A DNA stretch of 63,945 nucleotides from Shinella fusca (GTDB lineage Bacteria > Pseudomonadota > Alphaproteobacteria > Rhizobiales > Rhizobiaceae): the NCBI RefSeq assembly GCF_014203155.1, contig NZ_JACHIK010000022.1, positions 1-63,945 on the forward strand, read 5' to 3'. The notes beneath the pieces are model-generated. The model was not told the origin of the DNA. It saw nothing but the letters and a program-made list of their open reading frames with translations, and searched no databases. The position numbers and the translations under genes are program-made. Below are positions 19,727 through 28,713 of the stretch, one piece after another. Position 1 is the stretch's first letter, and the number at the start of each line of letters is the position of its first letter.

Positions 19727-22615
19727 ATGACCGATACGCCCGAAAAAGTCGATTATTCGTCCACCCTTTACCTGCCGCAGACGGATTTCCCGATGCGCGC
19801 CGGCCTGCCGCAGAAGGAGCCCGAGATGGTGGCCCGCTGGCAGAAGATGGACCTCTACAAAAAGCTGCGCGCCTCCGCCGCCGGCCGCCAGAAGTTCGTG
19901 CTGCACGACGGCCCGCCCTATGCCAACGGCCATATCCATATCGGCCATGCGCTGAACAAGATCCTGAAAGACGTCATCACCCGCTCGTTCCAGATGCGCG
20001 GGCGCGATGCCAACTACGTGCCCGGCTGGGACTGCCACGGCCTTCCGATCGAATGGAAGATCGAGGAGAAGTATCGCGAGAAGGGCAAGAACAAGGACGA
20101 GGTCCCGGTCAACGAATTCCGCCAGGAATGCCGTGACTTCGCGGCCGGCTGGATCCAGATCCAGACCGAGGAGTTCAAGCGCCTCGGCATCGAGGGCGAT
20201 TTCGACAATCCCTACACGACGATGAACTTCCACGCCGAAGCCCGCATTGCCGGCGAGCTCCTGAAAATCGCGAAGTCCGGCCAGCTCTACCGCGGTTCCA
20301 AGCCGGTCATGTGGTCGGTCGTCGAGCGCACGGCGCTCGCCGAGGCCGAGGTCGAATATGCCGATGTCGAGAGCGACACGATCTGGGTGAAGTTCCCGGT
20401 CACGGAAGGTCCGGCCGACCTTCAGGGCAATTTCGTTGTCATCTGGACGACCACGCCCTGGACGATCCCCGGCAACCGCGCCATCGCCTTCTCCTCGCGC
20501 TATCCCTACGGCCTCTATGAGGTCGAGAGCGCCGAGAACGCCTTTGGCCCGCAGCCCGGCGAAAAGCTTATCTTCGCGACGCGCCTTGCCGACGAGGCCG
20601 CCGCCAAGGCGAAGCTTACCTTCAGGTTCGTCCGCGATGTCGCGCCGGAGGAGCTTGCCGCCATCACCTGCGCCCATCCGCTGAAGGACCTCGGCTACAC
20701 GTTCAAGGTGCCGCTGCTCGATGGCGACCATGTCACCGACGATGCCGGCACGGGTTTCGTGCACACCGCCCCCGGTCACGGCCGCGAGGACTTCGACGCC
20801 TGGATGGCCGAGGCGCGCAATCTCGAAGCGCGCGGCATCTCTTCGAAGATCCCCTTCACCGTCGACGACGCCGGCTTCTATACGGCCGACGCCCCCGGCT
20901 TCGAGGGCGCGCGCGTCATGGACGACAACGGCAAGAAGGGCGATGCCAACGAGCGCGTCATCAAGGCGCTGATCGCGGCGAACAACCTCTTCGCCCGCGG
21001 GCGGCTGAAGCATTCCTATCCGCATTCCTGGCGCTCCAAGAAGCCGGTCATCTTCCGCAACACGCCGCAATGGTTCGTCTACATGGACAAGGAGCTCGGC
21101 GACGGCACCACGCTGCGCTCGCGCTCGCTTGCCGCCATCGACGACACGCGCTTCGTGCCCTCTGCCGGCCAGAACCGCCTGCGTGCCATGATCGAGGGCC
21201 GCCCGGACTGGGTGCTCTCGCGCCAGCGCGCCTGGGGCGTGCCGATCGCCGTCTTCGCCGACGAGAAGGGCGAGGTGCTGGTCGACGAGGCCGTCAATGC
21301 CCGCATCCTCGAGGCCTTCGAGAAGGAAGGCGCGGACGCCTGGTTCGCCGAAGGCGCGCGCGAGCGCTTCCTCGGCAACCGCGCCGGCGAGGGCTGGACG
21401 CAGGTCATGGATATCCTCGACGTCTGGTTCGACTCGGGCTCGACGCACACCTTCACGCTGGAAGACCGCCCGGACCTGAAATGGCCGGCCGACGTCTATC
21501 TGGAAGGCTCCGACCAGCACCGCGGCTGGTTCCATTCCTCGCTGCTCGAATCGGCCGCGACCCGCGGGCGCGCGCCCTACGACACCGTCATCACCCATGG
21601 CTTCACCATGGACGAGAAGGGCGAGAAGATGTCGAAGTCGAAGGGCAACGTCGTCTCGCCGCAGGACGTGATGAAGGAATCGGGCGCCGATATCCTGCGC
21701 CTGTGGGTCATGACCACCGACTACTGGGAAGACCAGCGCCTCGGCAAGACGATCATCCAGACCAACATCGACGCCTACCGCAAGCTGCGCAACACCATCC
21801 GCTGGATGCTGGGCACGCTCGCCCATGACACGGGCGAGGAGATCGCCCTTGCCGACATGCCGGAACTGGAGCGGCTGATGCTGCACCGGCTCTCCGAGCT
21901 GGACGCGCTGGTGCGCGAGGGCTACGACGCCTTCGACTTCAAGAAGATCGCCCGCGCGCTCATCGACTTCTCCAATGTCGAGCTCTCGGCCTTCTACTTC
22001 GATATCCGCAAGGATGCGCTCTACTGCGACGCCCCGTCCTCGCTGCGCCGACGTGCCGCGCTTGCCGTCATCCGCAAGCTGTTCGAATGCCTCGTGACGT
22101 GGCTTGCGCCCATGCTGCCCTTCACGACGGAGGAGGCATGGCTGTCGCTGAAGCCCGACGCCGTCTCGGTGCATCTCGAACAGTTCCCGGCGGTGCCGGC
22201 CGAATGGCGCGACGATGCGCTGGAAGCGAAGTGGGAGAAAATCCGCGAAGTGCGCTCGGTCGTCACCGGCGCGCTGGAGATCGAGCGCCGCGAGAAGCGC
22301 ATCGGCGCCTCGCTGGAAGCGGCCCCGGTCGTCCATGTCGCCGATCCGGAGCTGCTGAAGGCGCTGGAAGGCGAGGATTTTGCGGAGATCTGCATCACCT
22401 CGGCCATCACCGTCGTTGCCGGCGAGGGGCCGGAAGGCGCCTTCCGCCTGCCGGAGGTCGCCAGGGTCTCCGTCGAGCCGAAGCTTGCCGAGGGCACGAA
22501 ATGCGCCCGCTCCTGGCGCATCACCACGGATGTCGGCTCGGACCCGGATTATCCGGACGTCTCGGCGCGCGACGCCGCGGCGCTGCGCGAGATCGGCTTC
22601 CGCCGCGCGGCCTGA
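19727..22615 (+). CDS. ileS: Isoleucyl-tRNA synthetase
   Basis: Class I aminoacyl-tRNA synthetase of 962 aa. The HIGH motif is seen as [10 protein letters not shown] and the KMSKS motif as [10 protein letters not shown]. The editing (CP1) domain lies between them, with the region [14 protein letters not shown]. The anticodon-binding domain follows, ending in a short C-terminal extension. The ATG at 19727 ([17 protein letters not shown]) begins the family homology; the in-frame GTG at 19685 is less likely. A hairpin lies 15 bp after the stop. Confidence 0.97.
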   Translation: MTDTPEKVDYSSTLYLPQTDFPMRAGLPQKEPEMVARWQKMDLYKKLRASAAGRQKFVLHDGPPYANGHIHIGHALNKILKDVITRSFQMRGRDANYVPGWDCHGLPIEWKIEEKYREKGKNKDEVPVNEFRQECRDFAAGWIQIQTEEFKRLGIEGDFDNPYTTMNFHAEARIAGELLKIAKSGQLYRGSKPVMWSVVERTALAEAEVEYADVESDTIWVKFPVTEGPADLQGNFVVIWTTTPWTIPGNRAIAFSSRYPYGLYEVESAENAFGPQPGEKLIFATRLADEAAAKAKLTFRFVRDVAPEELAAITCAHPLKDLGYTFKVPLLDGDHVTDDAGTGFVHTAPGHGREDFDAWMAEARNLEARGISSKIPFTVDDAGFYTADAPGFEGARVMDDNGKKGDANERVIKALIAANNLFARGRLKHSYPHSWRSKKPVIFRNTPQWFVYMDKELGDGTTLRSRSLAAIDDTRFVPSAGQNRLRAMIEGRPDWVLSRQRAWGVPIAVFADEKGEVLVDEAVNARILEAFEKEGADAWFAEGARERFLGNRAGEGWTQVMDILDVWFDSGSTHTFTLEDRPDLKWPADVYLEGSDQHRGWFHSSLLESAATRGRAPYDTVITHGFTMDEKGEKMSKSKGNVVSPQDVMKESGADILRLWVMTTDYWEDQRLGKTIIQTNIDAYRKLRNTIRWMLGTLAHDTGEEIALADMPELERLMLHRLSELDALVREGYDAFDFKKIARALIDFSNVELSAFYFDIRKDALYCDAPSSLRRRAALAVIRKLFECLVTWLAPMLPFTTEEAWLSLKPDAVSVHLEQFPAVPAEWRDDALEAKWEKIREVRSVVTGALEIERREKRIGASLEAAPVVHVADPELLKALEGEDFAEICITSAITVVAGEGPEGAFRLPEVARVSVEPKLAEGTKCARSWRITTDVGSDPDYPDVSARDAAALREIGFRRAA

Positions 22616-22629
22616 CGGGCCCTTCTGTT

Positions 22630-22653
22630 GACGGCCGGTGCTTTCCGGCCGTC
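22630..22653 (+). terminator. Possible terminator after ileS
   Basis: A perfect stem, GACGGCCGG with CCGGCCGTC, around TGCTTT. No uninterrupted T-run follows, so termination strength is uncertain. Confidence 0.45.
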
Positions 22654-22786
22654 GATCTTGCCGGGTGAATTGCGCTTGAGGGCGTCATCCGGTATTGCTG
22701 CCTGAAAATGGTCGGATTGTTCCGCCATGGCACGGCAGACTATTGCCGTGGGTTTTCGGCGTGCCGGCTCTGCTGGAAGGGTGTTC

Positions 22787-23398
22787 ATGGGAATGACGCG
22801 AAATATTCGGGTACGAACCGGCCTTCTCGGCCTCTTCGGCGCAAGCCTCCTGCTCACCGGCTGCATGGGCCCGACCTACGGCACCGACAAGACCGCCGGC
22901 GAACAGCTCGTCGATGATCTCGGCAACGCCATCATGATCCAGCCGGGCAATGACGAAGCCAAGAAGATCCGCTACCAGCCGCGCGGCAAGCTCGTCGTGC
23001 CGAAGGACCAGACGGCGCTCGTCACGCCGCAGGATTCCGTTGCCGGCAAGGACAACCCGCAATGGCTGGAAAGCCCGGAGGAGATGCGCGAGCGCCTGCG
23101 CACCGAGGCCGATGAGAACAGCGACGACCCGCACTACCGTTCGCCGCTCATCACGCAGAATGCGACGAGCCGCAAGCTTTCCACGGCCGAGCAGACGGAG
23201 GCTTATCGTGAGGCCCGCCGCCTGCAGATGGGCGCCTATTCCGACAAGCGCCGCTACCTGAGCGATCCGCCGGTCGAGTATCGCAAGATACCCGAAGAGG
23301 CGCAGGCCGACCTCGGCGAGCCGGAAAAACAGAAGGAGCGCCGCCGCAAGAAGGAGGCGAAGGCCGCCAAGCAGGGCTCCTCCTGGTGGCCGTTCTGA
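22787..23398 (+). CDS. Predicted lipoprotein of unknown function
   Basis: A 203-aa protein with a lipoprotein signal: a charged N-terminus (MGMTRNIRVRT), a hydrophobic stretch, and the lipobox LLTGC at about residues 22-26. The mature part is hydrophilic and ends in a Lys/Arg/Glu-rich segment (KQKERRRKKEAKAAKQ) with a WWPF end. No enzymatic motif is seen. The ATG at 22787 follows GGAAGGG; an ATG six bases downstream is also possible. It is probably anchored in the cell envelope. It lies between ileS and a GNAT gene in the same direction. Confidence 0.8.
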   Translation: MGMTRNIRVRTGLLGLFGASLLLTGCMGPTYGTDKTAGEQLVDDLGNAIMIQPGNDEAKKIRYQPRGKLVVPKDQTALVTPQDSVAGKDNPQWLESPEEMRERLRTEADENSDDPHYRSPLITQNATSRKLSTAEQTEAYREARRLQMGAYSDKRRYLSDPPVEYRKIPEEAQADLGEPEKQKERRRKKEAKAAKQGSSWWPF

Positions 23399-23440
23399 CC
23401 TGACGCCGCAGGCGCTTTCCGTTCGCAAAGGGATGACCTC

Positions 23441-23929
23441 ATGACGAGCTACCGCATCCGCCCGGCGAGCGTCGCCGATGCGGGCATCATCCTGCGCTTC
23501 ATCCGCGAACTTGCCGATTACGAGAAGGCCCTGCACGAGGTCGCCGCGACGGAAGAGACCGTCGCCGCCTCGCTCTTCGGCGAGGGCTCGGTGAGCCGCG
23601 CGCTGATCTGCGAGACCGAGACGGGCGAGCCGGCCGGCTCCGCCGTCTTCTTCAACACCTATTCCACCTGGCAGGCGAAGAACGGCCTTTATCTCGAAGA
23701 CCTCTATGTCACGCCCGATCATCGCGGCAGCGGCGTCGGCAAGATGCTGCTGCGTGCGCTCGCCCGCATCGCCCTCGATGAAGGTTGCGGCCGCTTCGAA
23801 TGGAGCGTGCTCGACTGGAACACGCCTGCCATCCGCGTCTATGACGCGATCGGCGCCGAGCCCCACGGCGAATGGATCCGCTATCGCCTTTCCGGCGAGA
23901 AGCTGAAGCGCTTCGCGGAAACGGCCTAG
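23441..23929 (+). CDS. GNAT family N-acetyltransferase (diamine/spermidine-type)
   Basis: A 162-aa acetyltransferase. The acetyl-CoA-binding motif A is LYVTPDHRGSGVGKMLLRAL (residues 87-106), with the R-G-S-G-V-G-K loop. The N-terminus (YRIRPASVADAGIILRFIRELADYEK) resembles spermidine/diamine acetyltransferases, and so does the NTYSTWQAKNGLYLEDLYV segment, but the substrate is not proven. Its stop codon overlaps that of the convergent tadA within the palindrome CTAG. Confidence 0.9.
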   Translation: MTSYRIRPASVADAGIILRFIRELADYEKALHEVAATEETVAASLFGEGSVSRALICETETGEPAGSAVFFNTYSTWQAKNGLYLEDLYVTPDHRGSGVGKMLLRALARIALDEGCGRFEWSVLDWNTPAIRVYDAIGAEPHGEWIRYRLSGEKLKRFAETA

Positions 23930-24378
23930 CGCCGTTCGGCGAAGAAATCCTTGAGAATCCCGGCCGCCTCCGTGCCGCTCATGCCGGAATAGACGTCCGG
24001 CGCATGGTGGCAGGTCGGCTGCGCGAAGAAGCGCACGCCATTGTCCACCGCGCCGCCCTTCGGGTCTTCCGCGCCATAGTAGAGGCGGCGGATGCGGGCG
24101 AAGGAGATGGCGGCGGCGCAGAGCGTGCAGGGCTCCAGCGTCACGTAGAGATCGGCGCCCGCCAGCCGTTCCTGCCCGAGCTTTCCGGCGGCCTCGCGGA
24201 TCACGGCGACCTCGGCATGGGCGGTGACGTCGTTCTCCGCCCGGGTGCGGTTGCCGGCGCGGGCGAGGATCTTCCCGTCGAGCACGAGGACGGCGCCGAC
24301 GGGCACCTCGCCCCGCGCGCCGGCATCGCGGGCTTCGGCAAGCGCGATCTCCATGAAGCGATTTGTCATGACCGGCAC
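23926..24378 (-). CDS. tadA: tRNA-specific adenosine deaminase
   Basis: A 150-aa zinc deaminase that converts A34 to inosine in tRNA-Arg(ACG). The zinc and catalytic motifs are TAHAEVAVI (His and the proton-shuttling Glu) and LEPCTLCAAA (two Cys ligands). Also visible are GRRLYYGA-like ARIRRLYYGAEDPKGG and a C-terminal helix. The predicted start is the GTG at 24378, four bases after GAGGA; an ATG at 24369 is an alternative. It is divergent from the pseudouridine synthase gene, with 61 bp between starts. Confidence 0.93.
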   Translation of the reverse strand: MPVMTNRFMEIALAEARDAGARGEVPVGAVLVLDGKILARAGNRTRAENDVTAHAEVAVIREAAGKLGQERLAGADLYVTLEPCTLCAAAISFARIRRLYYGAEDPKGGAVDNGVRFFAQPTCHHAPDVYSGMSGTEAAGILKDFFAERR

Positions 24379-24439
24379 GAATTCCTCTTAACCCCGGACG
24401 CCTGACCTGATAGGACACGGCAAAACGCAGGCAGCACAA

Positions 24440-26257
24440 ATGACATCCAAAGACAAGCCAAAACGGCCGGGCACCAAGCCCTCGGGCCGCGATACCAAGC
24501 CGCGTGGCGCCGCATCGGCGGCCGCCGGCAAGAAATCCTTCCCGGCCGGAAAGCCGGCGGGCAAGAAGCCGTTCGGCGGAAAGCCCTCCGCCGGCAACGG
24601 CAAGCCCGTGCGCGAGGCAAGGCCGGCCCGGCCTGCAAGGCCCGAGCCGAGCACCGCCGGCGCGGAGCTTGCGCCCGAGCGCATCTCCAAGCTGCTTGCC
24701 CGGGCAGGCGTCGCCTCGCGCCGCGATGTCGAGCGCATGATCATGGAAGGTCGCGTCAGCGTGAACGGCAAGGTGCTGGACACGCCCGTCCTCAACGCCA
24801 CCTTCGCCGACCATATCGAGGTGGACGGCGCGCCGATCCGCGGCATCGAGCGCACGCGCCTGTGGCTCTACCACAAGCCCGCCGGCCTCGTGACGACGAA
24901 TGCCGACCCGGAAGGCCGCCCCACCGTCTTCGAGAACCTTCCCGAGGACCTGCCGCGCGTCATGTCCATCGGCCGCCTCGACATCAACACCGAGGGCCTG
25001 CTGCTGCTGACCAACGACGGCGGCCTTGCCCGCATGCTGGAGCTGCCGACGACGGGGTGGCTGCGCCGCTACCGCGTGCGCGCCCACGGCAAGATCGAGC
25101 AGGCCGACCTCGACAAGCTGAAAGAGGGCATCGCCGTCGACGGCGTGCTCTACGGCGCCATCGACGCGACGCTCGACAAGGTGCAGGGCTCCAACGTCTG
25201 GCTGACGCTCGGCCTTCGCGAGGGCAAGAACCGCGAGGTCAAGAACGTGCTCGGCGCGCTCGGCCTCGACGTGAACCGCCTGATCCGCATCTCCTACGGC
25301 CCCTTCCAGCTCGGCGAGCTGCCGGAAGGCCATGCGCAGGAGATCCGCGGCCGGACGCTGCGCGACCAGCTCGGCCCGCGCCTCATCGAGGAATCCGGGG
25401 CGAATTTCGACGCCCCGCTCTTCGACCGCAAGGCCGAGGAGGAAGAGGCGGAGGCGCCTGCGCGCAAGCCCCGCAGCGACGACCGGCCCGCCCGCAGCGA
25501 AAAGCCGGCCGACCGGCGCGAGAACGCCCGCGCGCGCCTCGATACGAAGCGCGACGACCGCTTCTCCGACAAGCCGCGCGGCGGCCCGCGCGACCGCGGC
25601 CATGACCGCGACGACGATCGTTTCGAGGCCCGGCCCAAGCGCGAGCCCGGCGGGCGCGCCCGCAAGTCCAATGTCTGGATGGCCCCGGGCGCCCGCCCGG
25701 TCGCCGAGAAGAAGGCCGAGGCCGCCGAAGGCGAAAAGCGCGCGCCGCGCGAGCGCCCGGACGGCGCGCCGAAGACCAAGCGCTACGGCCGCACCGCCGA
25801 GGGCGCGCTCACCCGCTCGGCCCAGAAGTTCGACCCGGACCGCAAGGCCGGCCCCCGCGGGCCCGCCGGCGGCAGGGACGACAAGCCGCGCATCCTGAAG
25901 ACGCGCGACGAGGACGGCGAGTGGATCCGCGCCGCCGAGCCGGAAAAGCGCGACCGCGACGAGGGCGGCCGCGGCGGCTTCGCCCGCAAGCGCTCCGGCG
26001 CCGGCGACGAGCGCGCACCCCGCGATTTCGGCGACCGTCCGCCCCGCGGCGACCGCAAGCCGCGCGCGGAAGGCGAACGCTCCTTCGGCGACCGTCCGCC
26101 CCGCCGCGACGGCGGAAAACCCTTCGGCGGAAAGCCCGGCGGAAAATCCTTCGGCGGCAAGCCGGGGGGGCGTCCTTCCGGTGGCAAACCCGGCGGCGCA
26201 AGGCCCGGCGGTGGCCGGCCGGCCGGCGGCAGCCGTCCGCGCGGCAAGGGGAAATAA
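24440..26257 (+). CDS. RluB/RsuA-type rRNA pseudouridine synthase with long disordered tail
   Basis: A 605-aa protein. The S4 RNA-binding domain lies at about residues 79-130 (RISKLLARAGVASRRDVERM), and the pseudouridine synthase domain at about 135-320 carries the catalytic GRLDINTEGLLLL with Asp181. Flanking these are a basic, low-complexity N-terminus (1-75) and an unusually long C-terminal tail (about 325-605) rich in Arg, Gly, Lys, Pro and Asp. The tail has PRGDRKPR-like and GGKPGGK-like repeats. The core fits RluB, which modifies 23S rRNA near position 2605; the tail is typical of the alphaproteobacterial version but is long. Gene symbol left open because RluB and RluE/RsuA assignments need alignment. 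Confidence 0.9.
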   Translation: MTSKDKPKRPGTKPSGRDTKPRGAASAAAGKKSFPAGKPAGKKPFGGKPSAGNGKPVREARPARPARPEPSTAGAELAPERISKLLARAGVASRRDVERMIMEGRVSVNGKVLDTPVLNATFADHIEVDGAPIRGIERTRLWLYHKPAGLVTTNADPEGRPTVFENLPEDLPRVMSIGRLDINTEGLLLLTNDGGLARMLELPTTGWLRRYRVRAHGKIEQADLDKLKEGIAVDGVLYGAIDATLDKVQGSNVWLTLGLREGKNREVKNVLGALGLDVNRLIRISYGPFQLGELPEGHAQEIRGRTLRDQLGPRLIEESGANFDAPLFDRKAEEEEAEAPARKPRSDDRPARSEKPADRRENARARLDTKRDDRFSDKPRGGPRDRGHDRDDDRFEARPKREPGGRARKSNVWMAPGARPVAEKKAEAAEGEKRAPRERPDGAPKTKRYGRTAEGALTRSAQKFDPDRKAGPRGPAGGRDDKPRILKTRDEDGEWIRAAEPEKRDRDEGGRGGFARKRSGAGDERAPRDFGDRPPRGDRKPRAEGERSFGDRPPRRDGGKPFGGKPGGKSFGGKPGGRPSGGKPGGARPGGGRPAGGSRPRGKGK

Positions 26258-26263
26258 CGCGCC

Positions 26264-26824
26264 GTGCGGATCGTCGGGGGTGAATTCCGCGGCCGCGCGC
26301 TCGCAACGCCGAAGTCGGACGCCATCCGTCCGACTTCGGACCGCACGCGCGAAAGCCTCTTCAACATCCTCTCCCACGCCTATCCCGGCGCGCTCGACGG
26401 CACGCGCGTGCTCGACCTTTTCGCCGGCACCGGCGCGGTCGGCCTCGAAGCCCTGTCGCGCGGCGCGCGCGCCGTGCTCTTCGTCGAGCAGGGCGTCGAG
26501 GGCAGGGGGCTTCTCCATTCCAATATCGAGGCGCTCGGCGTGATCGGCCGCGCCAAGATATTCCGGCGCGATGCGACGGCGCTCGGCGCGGTCGGCACCA
26601 TGGAGCCGTTTCATGTCCTCTTCGCCGATCCGCCCTATGCCAAGGGTCTCGGCGAGAAGGCGCTGGATGCGGCGGCGCGCGGCGGCTTCCTCGTCGACGG
26701 CGCCCTTGCGATCCTCGAGGAGCGCGCCGATATTCAGCCTGCCGCCGTCGATGGCTTCGAGCCCCTCGAGGTCCGCACCTTCGGCGATACGCGCATGCAT
26801 TTCTATCGCTACCGGGCCGGCTGA
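26264..26824 (+). CDS. rsmD: 16S rRNA (guanine(966)-N2)-methyltransferase
   Basis: A 186-aa SAM-dependent methyltransferase. The SAM-binding motif I is VLDLFAGTGAVGLEALSRGA, and the catalytic motif IV is DPPY (in LFADPPYAKG), typical of N2-guanine methylation. The start MRIVGGEFRGRAL is diagnostic of RsmD. Translation starts at GTG 26264, seven bases after the pseudouridine synthase stop, so the two rRNA-modification genes probably form an operon. Confidence 0.95.
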   Translation: MRIVGGEFRGRALATPKSDAIRPTSDRTRESLFNILSHAYPGALDGTRVLDLFAGTGAVGLEALSRGARAVLFVEQGVEGRGLLHSNIEALGVIGRAKIFRRDATALGAVGTMEPFHVLFADPPYAKGLGEKALDAAARGGFLVDGALAILEERADIQPAAVDGFEPLEVRTFGDTRMHFYRYRAG

Positions 26825-26850
26825 GTTCCCCCCGCCCGAGGAGGTCCGCG

Positions 26851-27720
26851 ATGACCGACGCCCTCGTGTCCCCTGAACGCCGGCCCTCCGGCGGCCCGAC
26901 GGTCGCCCTTGCGCTCGGCGGCGGTGGGGCGCGGGGCCTTGCCCATATCCATGTCATCGAGGTGCTGGATGAGCTCGGCATCCGCCCGGTGCTGATCGCC
27001 GGCGCCTCCATCGGCGCCATCCTCGGCGCGGCCATGGCGGCGGGCATGCCGGGCCGGGAAATCCGCGAGCATACTTTGGCGACAATCGGCCAGCCGCGCC
27101 ACATCGCCAACCGGCTTTGGAGCCTGCGTCCGGCCGGCTTTTCCGAGATGGTGGCGGGCGGCTTCCGCCTCGGGCAGTTCAATCTGGAGCGGGTGCTGAA
27201 GGCCTTCCTGCCGGAGCGCCTGCCGGAGACCTTCGAGGGCCTTGAAATCCCGCTGAAGGTCATCGCCTCGGATTATTATGCCCAGTGCGAATGCGTCTGC
27301 GAGGCGGGGTCGCTCCTGCCGGCGCTTGCCGCCTCCGCGGCGCTGCCCGCGATCTTCCGCCCGGTGGTCCTCGACGGCCGGGTGATGATCGACGGCGGCC
27401 TGTGGAACCCCGTGCCCTTCGACCATCTCGCCGGCAAGGCGGATATCGCCATCGGCATCGACGTCATCGGCCAGCCGCCCGCCGGCACGGCGGAAGTGCC
27501 GAACGGCATCGACAGCCTCTACGGCGCCACCCAGCTCACCATGCGCTCCATCGTCGCGCTGAAGCTGGAGAAGGGCGCGCCGGATATCTACCTGCGCCCG
27601 GAGGTCGGCCGTTTCCGCGTGATGGATTTCATCAAGGCGGAAGAGGTGCTGGCGGCCTCCGCCGGTGTGCGCGAAGAGTTGAAGCGGGCGCTGGATGCGA
27701 GGTTTGCGGCGATAGGGTAG
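26851..27720 (+). CDS. Patatin-like phospholipase family protein
   Basis: A 289-aa serine esterase with the patatin fold. The oxyanion-hole loop is LGGGGARGLAH (22-32), the nucleophile elbow is GASIG with Ser53, and the catalytic Asp181 is in the MIDGG motif. There is no signal peptide or membrane segment, and it resembles the RssA-like group of bacterial patatins. The substrate is probably a phospholipid or lysophospholipid but is untested. A GAGGAGG site sits just before the ATG. It follows rsmD by 26 bp. Confidence 0.9.
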   Translation: MTDALVSPERRPSGGPTVALALGGGGARGLAHIHVIEVLDELGIRPVLIAGASIGAILGAAMAAGMPGREIREHTLATIGQPRHIANRLWSLRPAGFSEMVAGGFRLGQFNLERVLKAFLPERLPETFEGLEIPLKVIASDYYAQCECVCEAGSLLPALAASAALPAIFRPVVLDGRVMIDGGLWNPVPFDHLAGKADIAIGIDVIGQPPAGTAEVPNGIDSLYGATQLTMRSIVALKLEKGAPDIYLRPEVGRFRVMDFIKAEEVLAASAGVREELKRALDARFAAIG

Positions 27721-27864
27721 GCGCGGGAGATACCCCCCTCTGCCCTGCCGGGCATCTCCCCCTCAAGGGGGGAGATTGGATGGAGGGACCGTATCGCCTC
27801 TCTCCGACGTTGCAATTTGAGCGAGGTTCCGCGGCTTGCCGATCTCCCCCCTTGAGGGGATTGT

Positions 27865-28224
27865 TCATCTTGGACTCGCGAGGCGCTTTCTTGCGATGAA
27901 GATGTCGATTGTGATGTGAAGCATTTCGAGTGACTTGGAGGCCCGCTTTGTTTTTCGATTGAAGCGGGCCAGCATGTCGCGGAACGAGGCGTTCGAGGAC
28001 TCGATGAGATGGGTCTGCGCCTTGGTCTGCCGATGCGGCTCGGTCGCCTTGATCCGCTCGAAGGCCAGATGATAGCAGGAATTGGCGTCGGTGAAGATGG
28101 CGCCGATCTGGCCGACGGCGGCCTTGGCCAGATCGTAGATGGCGATGGCGCTGCGCACGCCCTGGTCGCCGATATGGTATGCGACGACCTGGCGGTGGCG
28201 ACGGCTATAGGCCGTCCAGATCAC
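27865..28224 (-). CDS. insB: IS1-family transposase, InsB part
   Basis: A 119-aa reading frame that is expressed as the C-terminal part of the InsAB' transposase after a -1 frameshift. It contains the second catalytic Asp in FTDANSCY and the catalytic Glu in HLIESSNASFRDML, followed by ARFNRKTKRASKS, typical of the IS1 DDE domain. The first catalytic Asp (EMDEIYTY) is at the end of InsA. The frame continues upstream of its GTG without a stop to the slippery site, consistent with fusion rather than independent translation. Confidence 0.92.
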   Translation of the reverse strand: MIWTAYSRRHRQVVAYHIGDQGVRSAIAIYDLAKAAVGQIGAIFTDANSCYHLAFERIKATEPHRQTKAQTHLIESSNASFRDMLARFNRKTKRASKSLEMLHITIDIFIARKRLASPR

Positions 28225-28571
28225 CGCCCGCCGCTGTTTTTTTGGACATAGGTGTAGATCTCGTCCATCTCGATGACATCGGGTATCCCGGTGTCGGTCG
28301 GCTCGGCCTGGGCCAGCTTGTGCTGCAGGACCGCATGCTCCTTGCGGATCCAGTTCAGCACCGTCGCGGGCGAAGCACGAAGCACCCGGCCGATCGCCCG
28401 AATGCCCATGCTGTTCATGTACATCTCGATCGCCATGGCCTTGGTCTGGGCGCTGAATTTGGGCGGGCTGTCGGTGCTATAGCGCCCGCAGGTGCGGCAT
28501 CGGTAGCGTTGATGCCCGGCCTTGCTGCCGCGCTTGATCAGATCTGTGCCGCCACAGCTTGGGCAATCCAT
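28221..28571 (-). CDS. insA: IS1-family InsA (DNA-binding protein, N-terminal part of the transposase)
   Basis: A 116-aa protein with an N-terminal zinc finger (CPSCGGTD...CRTCGRY, two CxxC pairs) and a helix-turn-helix (GIRAIGRVLRASPATVLNWI). In IS1, InsA alone represses transposition, and the InsAB' fusion is the transposase. The slippery run A AAA AAC lies at 28243-28236 on the minus strand, near the end of this frame, and a -1 slip joins it to InsB with the sequence KKQRRAVIWTAY. Confidence 0.93.
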   Translation of the reverse strand: MDCPSCGGTDLIKRGSKAGHQRYRCRTCGRYSTDSPPKFSAQTKAMAIEMYMNSMGIRAIGRVLRASPATVLNWIRKEHAVLQHKLAQAEPTDTGIPDVIEMDEIYTYVQKNSGGR

Positions 28572-28713
28572 CGTGTGCCTCCCCGCAAATCACCTCTATA
28601 ACAGAATCCAAAAAGCGGTCCGGGTAAACAGTCCCCCCCTTGAGGGGGAGATGGCCGGCAGGCCAGAGGGGGGTGAGCGGCGGGCTCTTTCGTTAGAAAG
28701 TGAGCGGCAGCGC

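Larger units (their letters stand above)
27857..28635 (-). mobile_element. Intact IS1-family insertion sequence
   Basis: A 779-bp element with imperfect terminal inverted repeats (GGGATTGTTCATC... at the left end; GGGACTGTTTACC... as the complement of the right end). It is flanked by a perfect 9-bp target duplication, CCCCTTGAG (27848-27856 and 28636-28644). It carries insA and insB on the minus strand, joined by an A7C slippery run, which is the IS1 arrangement. All transposase motifs appear intact, so it could be active. The insertion is inside the right arm of a RIME-like repeat and disrupts no gene. Confidence 0.95.
27733..28674. repeat. RIME-like palindromic repeat, copy C, split by an IS1-family insertion
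   Basis: The left arm, centre and start of the right arm are at 27733-27856, and the rest of the right arm is at 28636-28674. Removing the IS and one copy of the 9-bp duplication restores a normal repeat. The centre matches copy B closely. Confidence 0.92.

Noticed and set aside
19682..22336. An 884-aa minus-strand frame
   Set aside because: Antisense to ileS, with no recognised domain.
22685..26800. A 1371-aa open frame on the minus strand
   Set aside because: It runs opposite ileS-downstream genes, tadA, the pseudouridine synthase and rsmD, all with clear family motifs. It is a GC-driven antisense frame with no domain of its own.
27865..28571. A broken (frameshifted) transposase
   Set aside because: The two frames are joined by the A AAA AAC run in the -1 direction exactly as in IS1, so the split is normal programmed frameshifting.
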